From Fimenecus sp045613065 (lineage in GTDB: Bacteria; Bacillota; Clostridia; Oscillospirales; Acutalibacteraceae): a stretch of 16,829 nucleotides of DNA. This document shows, piece by piece, positions 6,945-14,120 of the stretch (position 1 is its first letter; every line of letters begins with the position of its first letter). Under the pieces are notes generated by a model. That model made no database searches. It had not been told where the DNA came from and worked only from the letters and a program-made list of their open reading frames with translations. The position numbers and the translations under genes are program-made. The DNA is taken from contig JAZLAH010000061.1 in the NCBI GenBank assembly GCA_045613065.1, forward strand, positions 1 through 16,829. The letters are read 5' to 3'.

Positions 6945-8243
6945 ATGTCAAAACCTATTACTGCAATTATTGTTGGTGCAGGTCACAGAGCACTTACATA
7001 TGCTGAACTTGCAATTACTAATCCTGAACTTATGAAGATTGTTGGTGTTGCTGACCCTAATCCTGTCAGAAGAGAAATGTGTATGAAGAAATTCGGTTTC
7101 TCAGATGATATGTGCTTTGAGACTGCACAGGAATTGGCTAAGCACGGCAAGCTTGCTGACACCATTATCAATGGTACTATGGACCATCAGCATCTTGAAA
7201 CATCTATTCCTCTTCTTAATGCAGGTTATGATATGCTTTTGGAAAAGCCTTTTGCTCCTAATGAAGAGGAAATGAGAGAAATTGTTGAGTGTGCAAGAAT
7301 AAACAACTCAAAAGTTATGATTTGTCACGTACTTCGTTACACACCTTTCTATTACGGAATTAAAGAAAGAGTTGTAAATGGTGAAATCGGTGATATTATC
7401 AATATCCAGACTCTTGAACACGTTAGTTACCATCACCTTTCAACATCATATATTCGTGGTAAATGGGCTAACAGTGACGAATGTCACACATCAATGTTAC
7501 TTGCAAAATGCTGTCACGATATTGATATTATGATGTGGATTATGAGTGAGACAAAGCCTGTTGCAATTTCAAGTTATGGTGGTAAATATCAGTTTAAGCC
7601 TGAAAACGCACCTGAAAACGCTGGTGAAAGATGTCTTGTTGACTGTCCTCTCGTTGAGGATTGCAGATACTCTGCTAAACGACTTTATATTGACCAACCT
7701 GAAAGATGGGCATTTTACATTTGGGACAAGCTTGAGCATATCGAAAACCCAACTATTGAAGATAAAATCAATCTTCTTAAAGGTGATTCACCTTACGGAA
7801 AATGTATTTATAAGAGTAATAACAATGTTGTTGACCATCAATCTGTACTTGTAAATTTCCAGAGTGGTGCAACGGGTACTCATAATATGGTTGGTGGCTC
7901 ATCAACTCCTTTACGAAGAATTCATATTGTTGGTACAAAAGGTGAAATTTACGGTAACTTTGAAGAATCAAAATTCTTTGTATCAAAAATTCATCCAACA
8001 ACAACTGATGAAAGAATTGTTGAGGAAGTCGACCTCAAAGTTACCGGTGATATGGTCGGTGCATACGGTGGTCATGGTGGTGGCGACGAAAGACTTTCCG
8101 CTGATTTCGTGTCATTTGTACGAGGTGAAAAACCGAGTCTTGCTTGTACTTCAATTTTCGATTCTGTTGCAGGTCATTTATGCGTTTACCTTGCAGATAA
8201 GTCAAGAGAAAACAACGGTATGCCACAGAAAGTAATATTATAA
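6945..8243 (+). CDS. Gfo/Idh/MocA family oxidoreductase
   Basis: The 432-aa protein is probably an NAD(P)-dependent sugar or inositol-type dehydrogenase. The N-terminal Rossmann fold has IIVGAGHRA (8-16) and the acidic turn VADPNP (35-40). LLEKPFAPN (98-106) holds the family's EKP catalytic lysine K101, and CCHDIDIMMW (189-198) holds the usual active-site histidine H191. A CLVDCPLVEDC cluster (C230, C234, C240) sits in the C-terminal domain. I recall a similar Cys motif in a subgroup of Gfo/Idh proteins, perhaps a metal site. The substrate cannot be read. ATG 6945 is chosen because it follows GAGGGAG (6929-6935) and starts at MSKPITA just before the Rossmann strand; the frame is open back to 6846, but that would begin inside the SCP2 terminator and before the promoter. 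It is transcribed alone. Confidence 0.93.
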   Translation: MSKPITAIIVGAGHRALTYAELAITNPELMKIVGVADPNPVRREMCMKKFGFSDDMCFETAQELAKHGKLADTIINGTMDHQHLETSIPLLNAGYDMLLEKPFAPNEEEMREIVECARINNSKVMICHVLRYTPFYYGIKERVVNGEIGDIINIQTLEHVSYHHLSTSYIRGKWANSDECHTSMLLAKCCHDIDIMMWIMSETKPVAISSYGGKYQFKPENAPENAGERCLVDCPLVEDCRYSAKRLYIDQPERWAFYIWDKLEHIENPTIEDKINLLKGDSPYGKCIYKSNNNVVDHQSVLVNFQSGATGTHNMVGGSSTPLRRIHIVGTKGEIYGNFEESKFFVSKIHPTTTDERIVEEVDLKVTGDMVGAYGGHGGGDERLSADFVSFVRGEKPSLACTSIFDSVAGHLCVYLADKSRENNGMPQKVIL

Positions 8244-8260
8244 TTGAATATTAAATAAAG

Positions 8261-8293
8261 AAAGCAGAACTGTAAAAATCAGTTCTGCTTTTT
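8261..8293. terminator. Bidirectional terminator, Gfo/Idh and upp
   Basis: A perfect 12-bp stem AAAGCAGAACTG (8261-8272) / CAGTTCTGCTTT (8280-8291) with a TAAAAAT loop is followed by T residues on the plus strand and by TTTCTTTATTT on the minus strand. It can therefore stop both converging genes. Confidence 0.9.
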
Positions 8294-8303
8294 AAATCAA
8301 AAT

Positions 8304-8329
8304 GGGACGCTGTGGTCAGCGTCCCCTAC
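8304..8329. repeat. GGGACGCTG palindromic repeat
   Basis: A perfect 9-bp stem GGGACGCTG (8304-8312) / CAGCGTCCC (8317-8325) with a TGGT loop is followed by CTAC. It lies directly after upp and beside a complete terminator, and is far richer in GC than its surroundings. The fragment at 1-18 looks related. On the minus strand it could be an extra hairpin at the 3' end of the upp mRNA. Confidence 0.65.
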
Positions 8330-8349
8330 TTTTTGTATTTGTTTAGTTT

Positions 8350-8979
8350 TTATTTTGTACCGAAAATTCTGTCGCCTGCGTCACCAAGACCAGGAACGAT
8401 ATATTTATGTTCATTGAGTTTTTCGTCAAGTGCTGCACAGTAAATGTCAACATCAGGATGAGCATCTGCAAGAGCCTGCATTCCTTCAGGAGCTGCGATA
8501 ATACCCATGAACTTGATTGACTTTGGTTTAAATGTCTTAATCTGGCTGATAGCATCGATTGCTGAACCACCTGTTGCAAGCATTGGGTCAAGAACGATTA
8601 CTTCACGTTCTTCAATATCTGATGGCAATTTACAATAGTATGGAACAGGAAGTGCTGTTTCTTCATCTCTGTACATACCGATATGACCAACCTTTGCAGA
8701 TGGAACAAGTGAAAGAACACCGTCAAGCATACCTGTACCTGCACGAAGAATTGGAACGAAAGCAAGTGTTTTACCTGAAATTACCTTTGTTTTTGCGATA
8801 GCAACAGGAGTTTCAACTTCAACTTCAACAAGTGGAAGGTCACGAGTTGCTTCGTAACACATAAGAGTTGCGATTTCAGAAACAAGTGCTCTGAATTCCT
8901 TTGAACCTGTATTCTTATCTCTTAAAAGAGTAAGTTTATGCTGAATAAGTGGATGGTTAGTAATTATAATGTTTCCCAT
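8350..8979 (-). CDS. upp: Uracil phosphoribosyltransferase
   Basis: Upp makes UMP from uracil and PRPP in pyrimidine salvage. The 209-aa protein is full length. VPILRAGTGMLDG (75-87) lies in the conserved core, DPMLATGGS (131-139) is the PRPP-binding loop, and the C-terminal YIVPGLGDAGDRIFGT (193-208) forms the uracil-binding site. ATG 8979 is preferred: the frame is open to a TTG at 8994, but that would make the GGGGGAAA ribosome binding site (about 8985-8992) coding. rpiB ends 77 bases upstream, and a perfect TATAAT promoter lies in that gap, so upp can be expressed apart from tsaE-tsaB-rpiB. An rpiB/upp neighbourhood also occurs in B. subtilis, where other genes lie between them. Confidence 0.97.
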   Translation of the reverse strand: MGNIIITNHPLIQHKLTLLRDKNTGSKEFRALVSEIATLMCYEATRDLPLVEVEVETPVAIAKTKVISGKTLAFVPILRAGTGMLDGVLSLVPSAKVGHIGMYRDEETALPVPYYCKLPSDIEEREVIVLDPMLATGGSAIDAISQIKTFKPKSIKFMGIIAAPEGMQALADAHPDVDIYCAALDEKLNEHKYIVPGLGDAGDRIFGTK

Positions 8980-9021
8980 TTTTATTTCCCCCAAATTTTC
9001 TTGGATTTATTATCACAAAAT

Positions 9022-9050
9022 ATTATATACCTATAATTTACAATTTACAA
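9022..9050 (-). promoter_or_regulatory. Internal promoter of upp
   Basis: On the minus strand, TTGTAA (9045-9050) and a perfect TATAAT (9022-9027) are 17 bp apart. The start is expected near 9015, giving a leader of about 36 bases. No attenuator-like hairpin is visible in the leader. Confidence 0.7.
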
Positions 9051-9056
9051 GATATT

Positions 9057-9494
9057 TTATGAATTTTCTATCTCCATAATCTGGTCAATTCTTCTCTGAT
9101 GTCTACCACCTTCAAATTCTGTCTCAAGGAAAACATCAACAAGTTCTAATGCAAGACCTACACCAACAACACGACCACCCATACAGAGTGCATTTGCATC
9201 ATTATGCATTCTTGTAAGTTTTGCACTGAAATAATCTGAACAACAAGCAGCACGAATACCTTTTACCTTATTAGCTGCCATTGAAATTCCGATACCTGTA
9301 CCACAACAGAGAATTGCCTTTTCACACTCACCGCTTGTCACCTTTTCACAAGTTGCTTTTGCAATCGGAGCGTAGTCAATTGACTCTGCACTATATGTAC
9401 CGCAATCAATATACTCAACACCTTTTTCGTCGAGATGCTTTTTTATTGCCTCTTTTAATTCAAAACCACCGTGGTCTGCACCTAAAGCTATCAT
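9057..9494 (-). CDS. rpiB: Ribose-5-phosphate isomerase B
   Basis: RpiB interconverts ribose-5-phosphate and ribulose-5-phosphate in the pentose phosphate pathway. The 145-aa protein fits the RpiB/LacAB family: GADHGGFELK (5-14) with D7/H8, the catalytic-loop block CCGTGIGISMAANK (63-76), RMHNDAN (95-101) with H97, and GGRHQRRID (129-137) for phosphate binding. A Cys in CGTGIG (C64) is typical of the non-mycobacterial type. Allose-6-phosphate isomerase is a related possibility, but no allose genes are near. ATG 9494 has an AGGGGAT site. The gene lies 19 bases after tsaB and is probably cotranscribed with tsaE-tsaB. Confidence 0.94.
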   Translation of the reverse strand: MIALGADHGGFELKEAIKKHLDEKGVEYIDCGTYSAESIDYAPIAKATCEKVTSGECEKAILCCGTGIGISMAANKVKGIRAACCSDYFSAKLTRMHNDANALCMGGRVVGVGLALELVDVFLETEFEGGRHQRRIDQIMEIENS

Positions 9495-9513
9495 ATTTAT
9501 ATCCCCTTTACTC

Positions 9514-10200
9514 TTATTTCTTTAATTTAAGTTCTCTTTCTGCCTGAGGTAATCTCAGATAAAAAGGAACAAGATTTGCTGAATTTACTGTTTCTTCACC
9601 ATTTTTAATTTTGTCTTCTGCTACAAATCCTACACTTGAACTGTGAACATAACGAATATTTTCATCTGCAATTTCACAATTTTGGATAATTTCGTGAAGT
9701 TTTTCATAACATAAAACTGAACCATCACCGATAAAGACAATTTTTTTGTCATATTGTTTCAGTTCCTCGCCAAGTTCGTCAATTAAAACTGCCTTATCCT
9801 CACAAAGTCGATTGCCCAAATTAAACAAAGCTGTATAAACCTGGTTACATCTTGCATCCATTACAGCACAAGCAATTACATCTTCTTTTTTCAATGGCTC
9901 TGCAATTGCCTCAAGAGTTGAAATAGCCATACACTTCTTATCAAGTGCATCTGCCATACCTTTAACCGATGCAATACCGATTCTTACACCTGTAAATGAA
10001 CCGGGTCCGTTTGTAATTGCAAACAAATCAATATCCTTAATTGAAACACCACTGTCTTTCAATGTTTCTTCAACCATAGGCATTAATGTCTGACTATGTG
10101 TAAGTCCATTATTTATGAATTTTTCGGATAAAACTTTACCATTTTCAGTTATTGCTACGGACGCTGTAACTGATGAAGAATCGAGTGATAAGATTTTCAT
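9514..10200 (-). CDS. tsaB: tRNA t6A37 biosynthesis protein TsaB
   Basis: TsaB is the non-catalytic ASKHA-fold partner that joins TsaD and TsaE to transfer the threonylcarbamoyl group to A37 of ANN-decoding tRNAs. The 228-aa protein has the N-terminal strand MKILSLDSSS, the HSQTLMPMV segment (35-43) and the family signature NGPGSFTGVRIG (64-75). Its ATG overlaps the tsaE stop as ATGA (10197-10200), so translation is coupled. rimI and tsaD, which often follow tsaB in Firmicutes, are absent here; rpiB comes next, so tsaD must be elsewhere. Confidence 0.96.
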   Translation of the reverse strand: MKILSLDSSSVTASVAITENGKVLSEKFINNGLTHSQTLMPMVEETLKDSGVSIKDIDLFAITNGPGSFTGVRIGIASVKGMADALDKKCMAISTLEAIAEPLKKEDVIACAVMDARCNQVYTALFNLGNRLCEDKAVLIDELGEELKQYDKKIVFIGDGSVLCYEKLHEIIQNCEIADENIRYVHSSSVGFVAEDKIKNGEETVNSANLVPFYLRLPQAERELKLKK

Positions 10201-10625
10201 ATTTCCATGCCCCCGTCGATAGTGATTATACGTTGATTATCAGTTTCACCACGTTGAATTGTGACTCTTACTGTATTTTCAGGTAATGCATTTTCAATGT
10301 TTTCAGCCCATTCAACTGAAAGTATTCCACCTGCTTCATAGAAGTCAAAAAAACCACTTGAATAAAGGTCATCCCAACTCTCCACACGATACATATCGAA
10401 ATGATACAAAGGAGGATTTCCACCGTAATCATTAACGATAGCAAAAGTAGGACTACTCACCTCTTCATTAACACAAAGAGCCTTCGCCATCCCTCGTGTA
10501 AAGGCAGTTTTTCCCATTCCAAGACCACCAAAGAATGCTACAACAGTTCCACCTTTAAGTGAATTTGCAAGTCTTTTACCTAATTCAATTGTATCTTCTG
10601 TACTGTTTGAAATAAACTTTTGCAT
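10197..10625 (-). CDS. tsaE: tRNA t6A37 biosynthesis ATPase TsaE
   Basis: TsaE is the ATPase that drives the TsaB-TsaD complex in t6A synthesis. The 142-aa protein has Walker A GGLGMGKT (33-40), the SSPTF switch-like motif (57-61), YHFDMYR (74-80) and the conserved VEWAENI (104-110), all expected for the family. ATG 10625 is chosen because a TTGACA-N17-TAAAAT promoter lies at 10657-10685. The frame stays open to an ATG at 10700, but that codon is upstream of the promoter and the extra 25 residues do not look like TsaE. The ribosome binding site is weak (GGTGTGG just before the ATG). tsaB overlaps it by four bases. Confidence 0.95.
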   Translation of the reverse strand: MQKFISNSTEDTIELGKRLANSLKGGTVVAFFGGLGMGKTAFTRGMAKALCVNEEVSSPTFAIVNDYGGNPPLYHFDMYRVESWDDLYSSGFFDFYEAGGILSVEWAENIENALPENTVRVTIQRGETDNQRIITIDGGMEI

Positions 10626-10656
10626 AACCACACCATAGTTTTGTATTATCCTAGTA

Positions 10657-10685
10657 ATTTTATCAAAAATATATGGTTTTGTCAA
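10657..10685 (-). promoter_or_regulatory. Promoter of the tsaE-tsaB-rpiB operon
   Basis: On the minus strand a perfect TTGACA (10680-10685) lies 17 bp from TAAAAT (10657-10662), with TGA directly before the -10. The expected start near 10650 leaves about a 25-base leader before ATG 10625. Confidence 0.8.
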
Positions 10686-10739
10686 TTTGTATAAATTCAC
10701 AATAAGAACTTAAAACTTTGCAAGTATATGAAACCATTA

Positions 10740-10803
10740 TACATAATTTCCTGCAAAAATCAGTTGATTTTGCAGGAAAAACAGTCAAAAATGAAATTAT
10801 GTA
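10740..10803. repeat. Nested inverted repeat in the tsaE/gdhA spacer
   Basis: Outer arms TACATAATTTC (10740-10750) and GAAATTATGTA (10793-10803) pair perfectly over 11 bp. An inner palindrome, TTTCCTGCAAAA (10747-10758) / TTTTGCAGGAAA (10768-10779), pairs over 12 bp. The two share TTTC at 10747-10750, so the full forms compete. It lies between the two divergent promoters, upstream of both -35 boxes, and no T-tract follows on either strand. It could be an operator or a relic of a small repeat. The rest of the 302-base gene-free gap holds only the promoters. Confidence 0.6.
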
Positions 10804-10869
10804 ATTTATTTTTGTCACTTTCACCAAATTAAAGCGCTGAAATTAGTGTATATTTTTCAATATTGTTAA

Positions 10870-10899
10870 TTGAAAAAAACACTATACTTATGATATTAT
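10870..10899 (+). promoter_or_regulatory. Promoter of gdhA
   Basis: TTGAAA (10870-10875) and TATTAT (10894-10899) are 18 bp apart, with TGA before the -10 (extended -10). The leader is about 22 bases and carries AAAGGAGG (10913-10920). Confidence 0.6.
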
Positions 10900-10927
10900 T
10901 TTTACATTAGGCAAAGGAGGCTATTTT

Positions 10928-12274
10928 ATGAATAGTTATATTGAAAAAGTTCTTGCAAGAGCACAGGAACGTGACGGTGAAAAGAAAGAGTTTATTCAGT
11001 GTGTTAAGGAAGTTTTCGGCTCACTTGAAAAAGTTGTTGAAGCACATCCTGAATATGAAAAATATGATATTCTTGGCAGAATGATTGAACCTGACAGAAC
11101 AGTTCGTTTCAGAATTGCTTGGGTTGATGACAATGGTCAGACTCAGGTAAATCGTGGCTGGCGTGTACAGTTCAACTCTGCTATCGGTCCATACAAAGGT
11201 GGTCTTCGTTTCCACCCAAGTGTAAACGCAAGTATTATTTACTTCTTAGGTTTTGAACAGACATTCAAAAACTCACTTACAGGTCTTCCTATGGGTGGTG
11301 CTAAGGGTGGTTCTGACTTTAACCCTGTTGGTAAGAGTGATGGAGAAATCATGAGATTCTGTCAGGCATTTATGTCAGAGCTTTATCGTCATATCGGTTC
11401 AAGCATTGACGTTCCTGCTGGTGACATCGGTGTTAGTGGTAAGGAAATCGGTTACCTCTTTGGTCAGTATAAGAGAATCGTTGGTGCTTTCGAAAACGGC
11501 GTTCTTACAGGTAAGGGTATTTCTTACGGTGGTTCACTTGTTCGTCCTGAAGCAACAGGTTATGGTGCAATTTACTACACAAACGAAGTTCTTAAGCACG
11601 AAAATGAAGACATTGTTGGTAAGACATTTGCTGTTTCAGGTTTCGGTAACGTTGCTTGGGGAGCAATCAAAAAGATTGCTGAGCTCGGTGGTATTCCACT
11701 TACTCTCAGTGGTCCTGACGGATATGTTTATGATAAAGATGGTATCGTAACAGAAGAAAAGATTAACTACCTTCTTGAGATGCGTGCATCAGGCAGAGAT
11801 AAGGCTAAAGACTATGCTGATAAGTTTGGTGCTGAATTCTTCCCAGGTCAGAAACCTTGGGGTGTTAAGGTTGACGTTGCTCTTCCATGTGCTACTCAGA
11901 ACGAAGTTACTCTTGAAGAAGCTAAGAAAATTGTTGCAAATGGCACAAAGTACTACATTGAAGTTGCTAATATGCCAACAACTGCTGAAGCTGTTGAATA
12001 TTTCATTGAAAACGGCGTAATCGTTGCTCCATCAAAAGCTGTTAATGCTGGTGGTGTTTGCGTATCAGGTCTTGAAATGAGCCAGAACAGCCAGCGTCTT
12101 GCTTGGACAGCTGAAAAAGTTGACGAAATGCTCAAGAGCTCAATGAAGAACATCTACGATATTTCAGTTGCTGCAGCTGCTCGTTACGGAATGGGATACG
12201 ACCTTATTGCAGGTGCTAATATCGCAGGTTTTGAAAAAGTTGCAGAAGCAATGCTTTCACAGGGTGTATATTAA
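10928..12274 (+). CDS. gdhA: NADP(H)-type glutamate dehydrogenase
   Basis: GDH catalyses reductive amination of 2-oxoglutarate to glutamate, the main low-affinity ammonium assimilation route. The 448-aa length is that of the hexameric small-subunit enzyme. Substrate-binding blocks are GPYKGGLRFHPSVN (87-100) with K90, QTFKNSLTGLPMGGAKGG (111-128) with K114 and catalytic K126, and PAGDIGV (163-169) with catalytic D166. The Rossmann motif is SGFGNVAWG (237-245). The overall type resembles E. coli and Clostridium GdhA; NADPH preference is inferred from family. ATG 10928 follows a perfect AAAGGAGG at 7 bases, suggesting high expression. It is monocistronic, with its own promoter and a strong terminator, and the divergent spacer holds a nested palindrome that may control it. 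Confidence 0.97.
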   Translation: MNSYIEKVLARAQERDGEKKEFIQCVKEVFGSLEKVVEAHPEYEKYDILGRMIEPDRTVRFRIAWVDDNGQTQVNRGWRVQFNSAIGPYKGGLRFHPSVNASIIYFLGFEQTFKNSLTGLPMGGAKGGSDFNPVGKSDGEIMRFCQAFMSELYRHIGSSIDVPAGDIGVSGKEIGYLFGQYKRIVGAFENGVLTGKGISYGGSLVRPEATGYGAIYYTNEVLKHENEDIVGKTFAVSGFGNVAWGAIKKIAELGGIPLTLSGPDGYVYDKDGIVTEEKINYLLEMRASGRDKAKDYADKFGAEFFPGQKPWGVKVDVALPCATQNEVTLEEAKKIVANGTKYYIEVANMPTTAEAVEYFIENGVIVAPSKAVNAGGVCVSGLEMSQNSQRLAWTAEKVDEMLKSSMKNIYDISVAAAARYGMGYDLIAGANIAGFEKVAEAMLSQGVY

Positions 12275-12304
12275 TCCTGAATACAAGTTATATAACAATA
12301 ACAA

Positions 12305-12338
12305 AACCCTCGTACAATTAAGTACGAGGGTTATTTTT
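12305..12338. terminator. Bidirectional terminator, gdhA and the nagA operon
   Basis: A perfect 11-bp stem AACCCTCGTAC (12305-12315) / GTACGAGGGTT (12322-12332) with an AATTAA loop has ATTTTTG after it on the plus strand and TTTTGTTATTG on the minus strand. It separates converging genes. It is closely related to the terminator at 15350-15374. Confidence 0.9.
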
Positions 12339-12344
12339 GTGTAA

Positions 12345-12683
12345 TTATTCCGAAATATAAAATGAAGGCATAAGTTTGTTATTTGGATAACTATCAATAA
12401 CCGACTTAATGTATCCCTTTATTTCATATAAAGATTTATCCTCAAAGTCTTCATCAAAAATTTGTGTTTCAGCATACATATATTCTGGATTCGATTTATC
12501 TTTGTATCCACCAGAACCAAGAGATTGCTTATGTTCATTTATTTCTATGTATTCAAACCACAGAATTGATTCTACACAACCACCTTCTGTAAAAAGAATT
12601 TCTAAGAACTCCTCCCAATCAGCAAACAAATAATCCAAACATAATTTATTATCTTCTATATATGCTTTTAACATTGGTGTCAA
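12345..12683 (-). CDS. Hypothetical acidic protein, about 112 aa
   Basis: I do not recognise this protein. It is small, strongly acidic and soluble, with aromatic-rich patches (DYLFADWEEFLEILF near the start, ILWFEYIEINEH mid-protein) and no signal peptide. The start is best placed at TTG 12681-12683: AAGGAGTGAATACT precedes it, almost the same sequence and spacing that precede the ATG of the SCP2 gene. A GTG at 12692 would overlap the ribosome binding site, and ATG 12674 is rather far from it. It lies 60 bases after the ROK-family gene with no terminator between, so it may be the last gene of the nagA operon. Its composition recalls SMI1- or Imm-type immunity proteins, but no toxin gene is nearby and this is only a resemblance. 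Confidence 0.7.
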   Translation of the reverse strand: MTPMLKAYIEDNKLCLDYLFADWEEFLEILFTEGGCVESILWFEYIEINEHKQSLGSGGYKDKSNPEYMYAETQIFDEDFEDKSLYEIKGYIKSVIDSYPNNKLMPSFYISE

Positions 12684-12743
12684 AGTATTCACTCCTTAAA
12701 CAGACGTTTATAAGTTTATCCTGTTTGACAAATTATGACTTAT

Positions 12744-14120
12744 TTAGTTAATTTTTGGTAAGCTTGCGGCTGCAACTGACTGACCTACACGACGAGATTT
12801 TTCATCAGGAATATGAAGTTCCATCTTGCTTGCAAGTTCAGGGAATTCCTTATCAAGAACTTCCTGTGCACGGGACAGAATAATCTGTCCACCTTGTCCT
12901 GATGTAACTCGTCCCATAATAAGAACGTGCTTAATATCATAGAACTCACTATAATAAGCAATTGCATAACCAAAATATACACCTATAGTATCGTAAATAT
13001 CAGCAGCATTTTGGTCGCCTTTTTCCATAAGTCCCTGAACTACTTTAAGTTTTTCAGCAGGAGAAAGGCTTTCATCAAGTTCAATTCCCGCATAAGGAGC
13101 AAGTTTAATTACACCGTCCTGTGAGAAATACTTAACGCCACAACCATAGTCACCTGACCATTCGTCAACCATTGCATCAGCATTAAAATCAACAGGAACG
13201 AATGCAAGTTCATTAAGCCATCCTGTGATATTACCCTGCTGGTCGATATAACCGCCTGCTTCACTTGTACCCATTGCGATACCAAGAACAGAGTCGTCAT
13301 TAAGGTCCATAGCACCTGCAAGAGCAGTAACATCACCATCATTTGCAACAACGACAGGAATGTCTTCACCAATTTCCTTTGCAACATCAAGATAGATGTT
13401 TTTAATTCTCTTATCAAAATCTTCTTTACCTACTTTAAGGAAAAGTGATGCTGCCATTGTTCTGTTTTCAATATAAACACCTGCTGATGAAACACCGATA
13501 GCATCAACTCTTGGCATTTTTGATGCAGCTGTTTTCATTGCTTCAAGGATTCCCTGATAATGGTATTCAGGGTCAGAATTAAGTTTTGGGAACCAAACAA
13601 CTTCTTCTGAATATACACTTTCACCATTGATAACAGCACTTACTTTTCTGTCACTACCACCTGCATCAAATCCTATACGACAACCGTCAAGATGTCTGCC
13701 AACTGATTCAGCAATATAATATTCTTCAGGTGCTTCTTCTAATGAACAAATTACAACTTCAAATGGGTTCTCAAAAACTCCAGCCATATAATCCTCGTCA
13801 AATGCACGAATGCCGTCAGGAGTATAAGCTTCCTTGATTTTATTACCTACAACTTCACTACCTGCAATAAAAACCTTATAACCACCTGCTACCCATAAAA
13901 GTGTTTTTACGATTCTTTCAATAAAACGGAAATTTTCCTCGTCGTGACCTGTACCATCGGGATAAATTCTTGTTTTATATCTACTGATTTGTCCCTTATT
14001 TCTTTCTACTGCAACGATAACATCCTGACCATTTTCTTTAGTAGCTTCTCGCATTTCACGAACAACAACTGATAATGGCTGGAATTTTGGATCAAGTTTT
14101 GCTTTTACTTTAAGATTCAT
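12744..14120 (-). CDS. ROK-family sugar-kinase-like protein with N-terminal extension
   Basis: The 458-aa protein has a C-terminal ROK/ASKHA domain preceded by about 145 residues. The phosphate-1 loop is GFDAGGSDRKVSAV (150-163). VVVANDGD (257-264) gives the catalytic Asp D261, and GIAMGTSEAGG (280-290) is the phosphate-2 region. GRVTSGQGG (403-411) fits the adenosine side. The zinc-binding CXCGXXGC motif of typical ROK glucokinases is not present; only GDYGCGVKYF (323-332) lies nearby. ROK proteins of this long form occur in Clostridia, but I know of no proven substrate. The overlap with nagA (11 bases) suggests an amino sugar such as GlcNAc, which a kinase would turn into the NagA substrate; this is inference. 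ATG 14120 follows AGGAGAGG lying inside the nagA end. Confidence 0.85.
   Translation of the reverse strand: MNLKVKAKLDPKFQPLSVVVREMREATKENGQDVIVAVERNKGQISRYKTRIYPDGTGHDEENFRFIERIVKTLLWVAGGYKVFIAGSEVVGNKIKEAYTPDGIRAFDEDYMAGVFENPFEVVICSLEEAPEEYYIAESVGRHLDGCRIGFDAGGSDRKVSAVINGESVYSEEVVWFPKLNSDPEYHYQGILEAMKTAASKMPRVDAIGVSSAGVYIENRTMAASLFLKVGKEDFDKRIKNIYLDVAKEIGEDIPVVVANDGDVTALAGAMDLNDDSVLGIAMGTSEAGGYIDQQGNITGWLNELAFVPVDFNADAMVDEWSGDYGCGVKYFSQDGVIKLAPYAGIELDESLSPAEKLKVVQGLMEKGDQNAADIYDTIGVYFGYAIAYYSEFYDIKHVLIMGRVTSGQGGQIILSRAQEVLDKEFPELASKMELHIPDEKSRRVGQSVAAASLPKIN

Noticed and set aside
7546..8235. Overlapping plus- and minus-strand reading frames within the Gfo/Idh gene
   Set aside because: They are shadows in other frames of a clear full-length gene, with no ribosome binding sites or recognisable domains.
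10626..10700. N-terminal extension of tsaE to 10700
   Set aside because: The start would be upstream of the TTGACA-N17-TAAAAT promoter, and the extra residues are not TsaE-like.
6409..10888. AAAAAAACACTA shared by the SCP2 and gdhA upstream regions
   Set aside because: It lies upstream of the -35 in one and inside the promoter spacer in the other, and is mostly a poly-A run, so chance is the simplest explanation.
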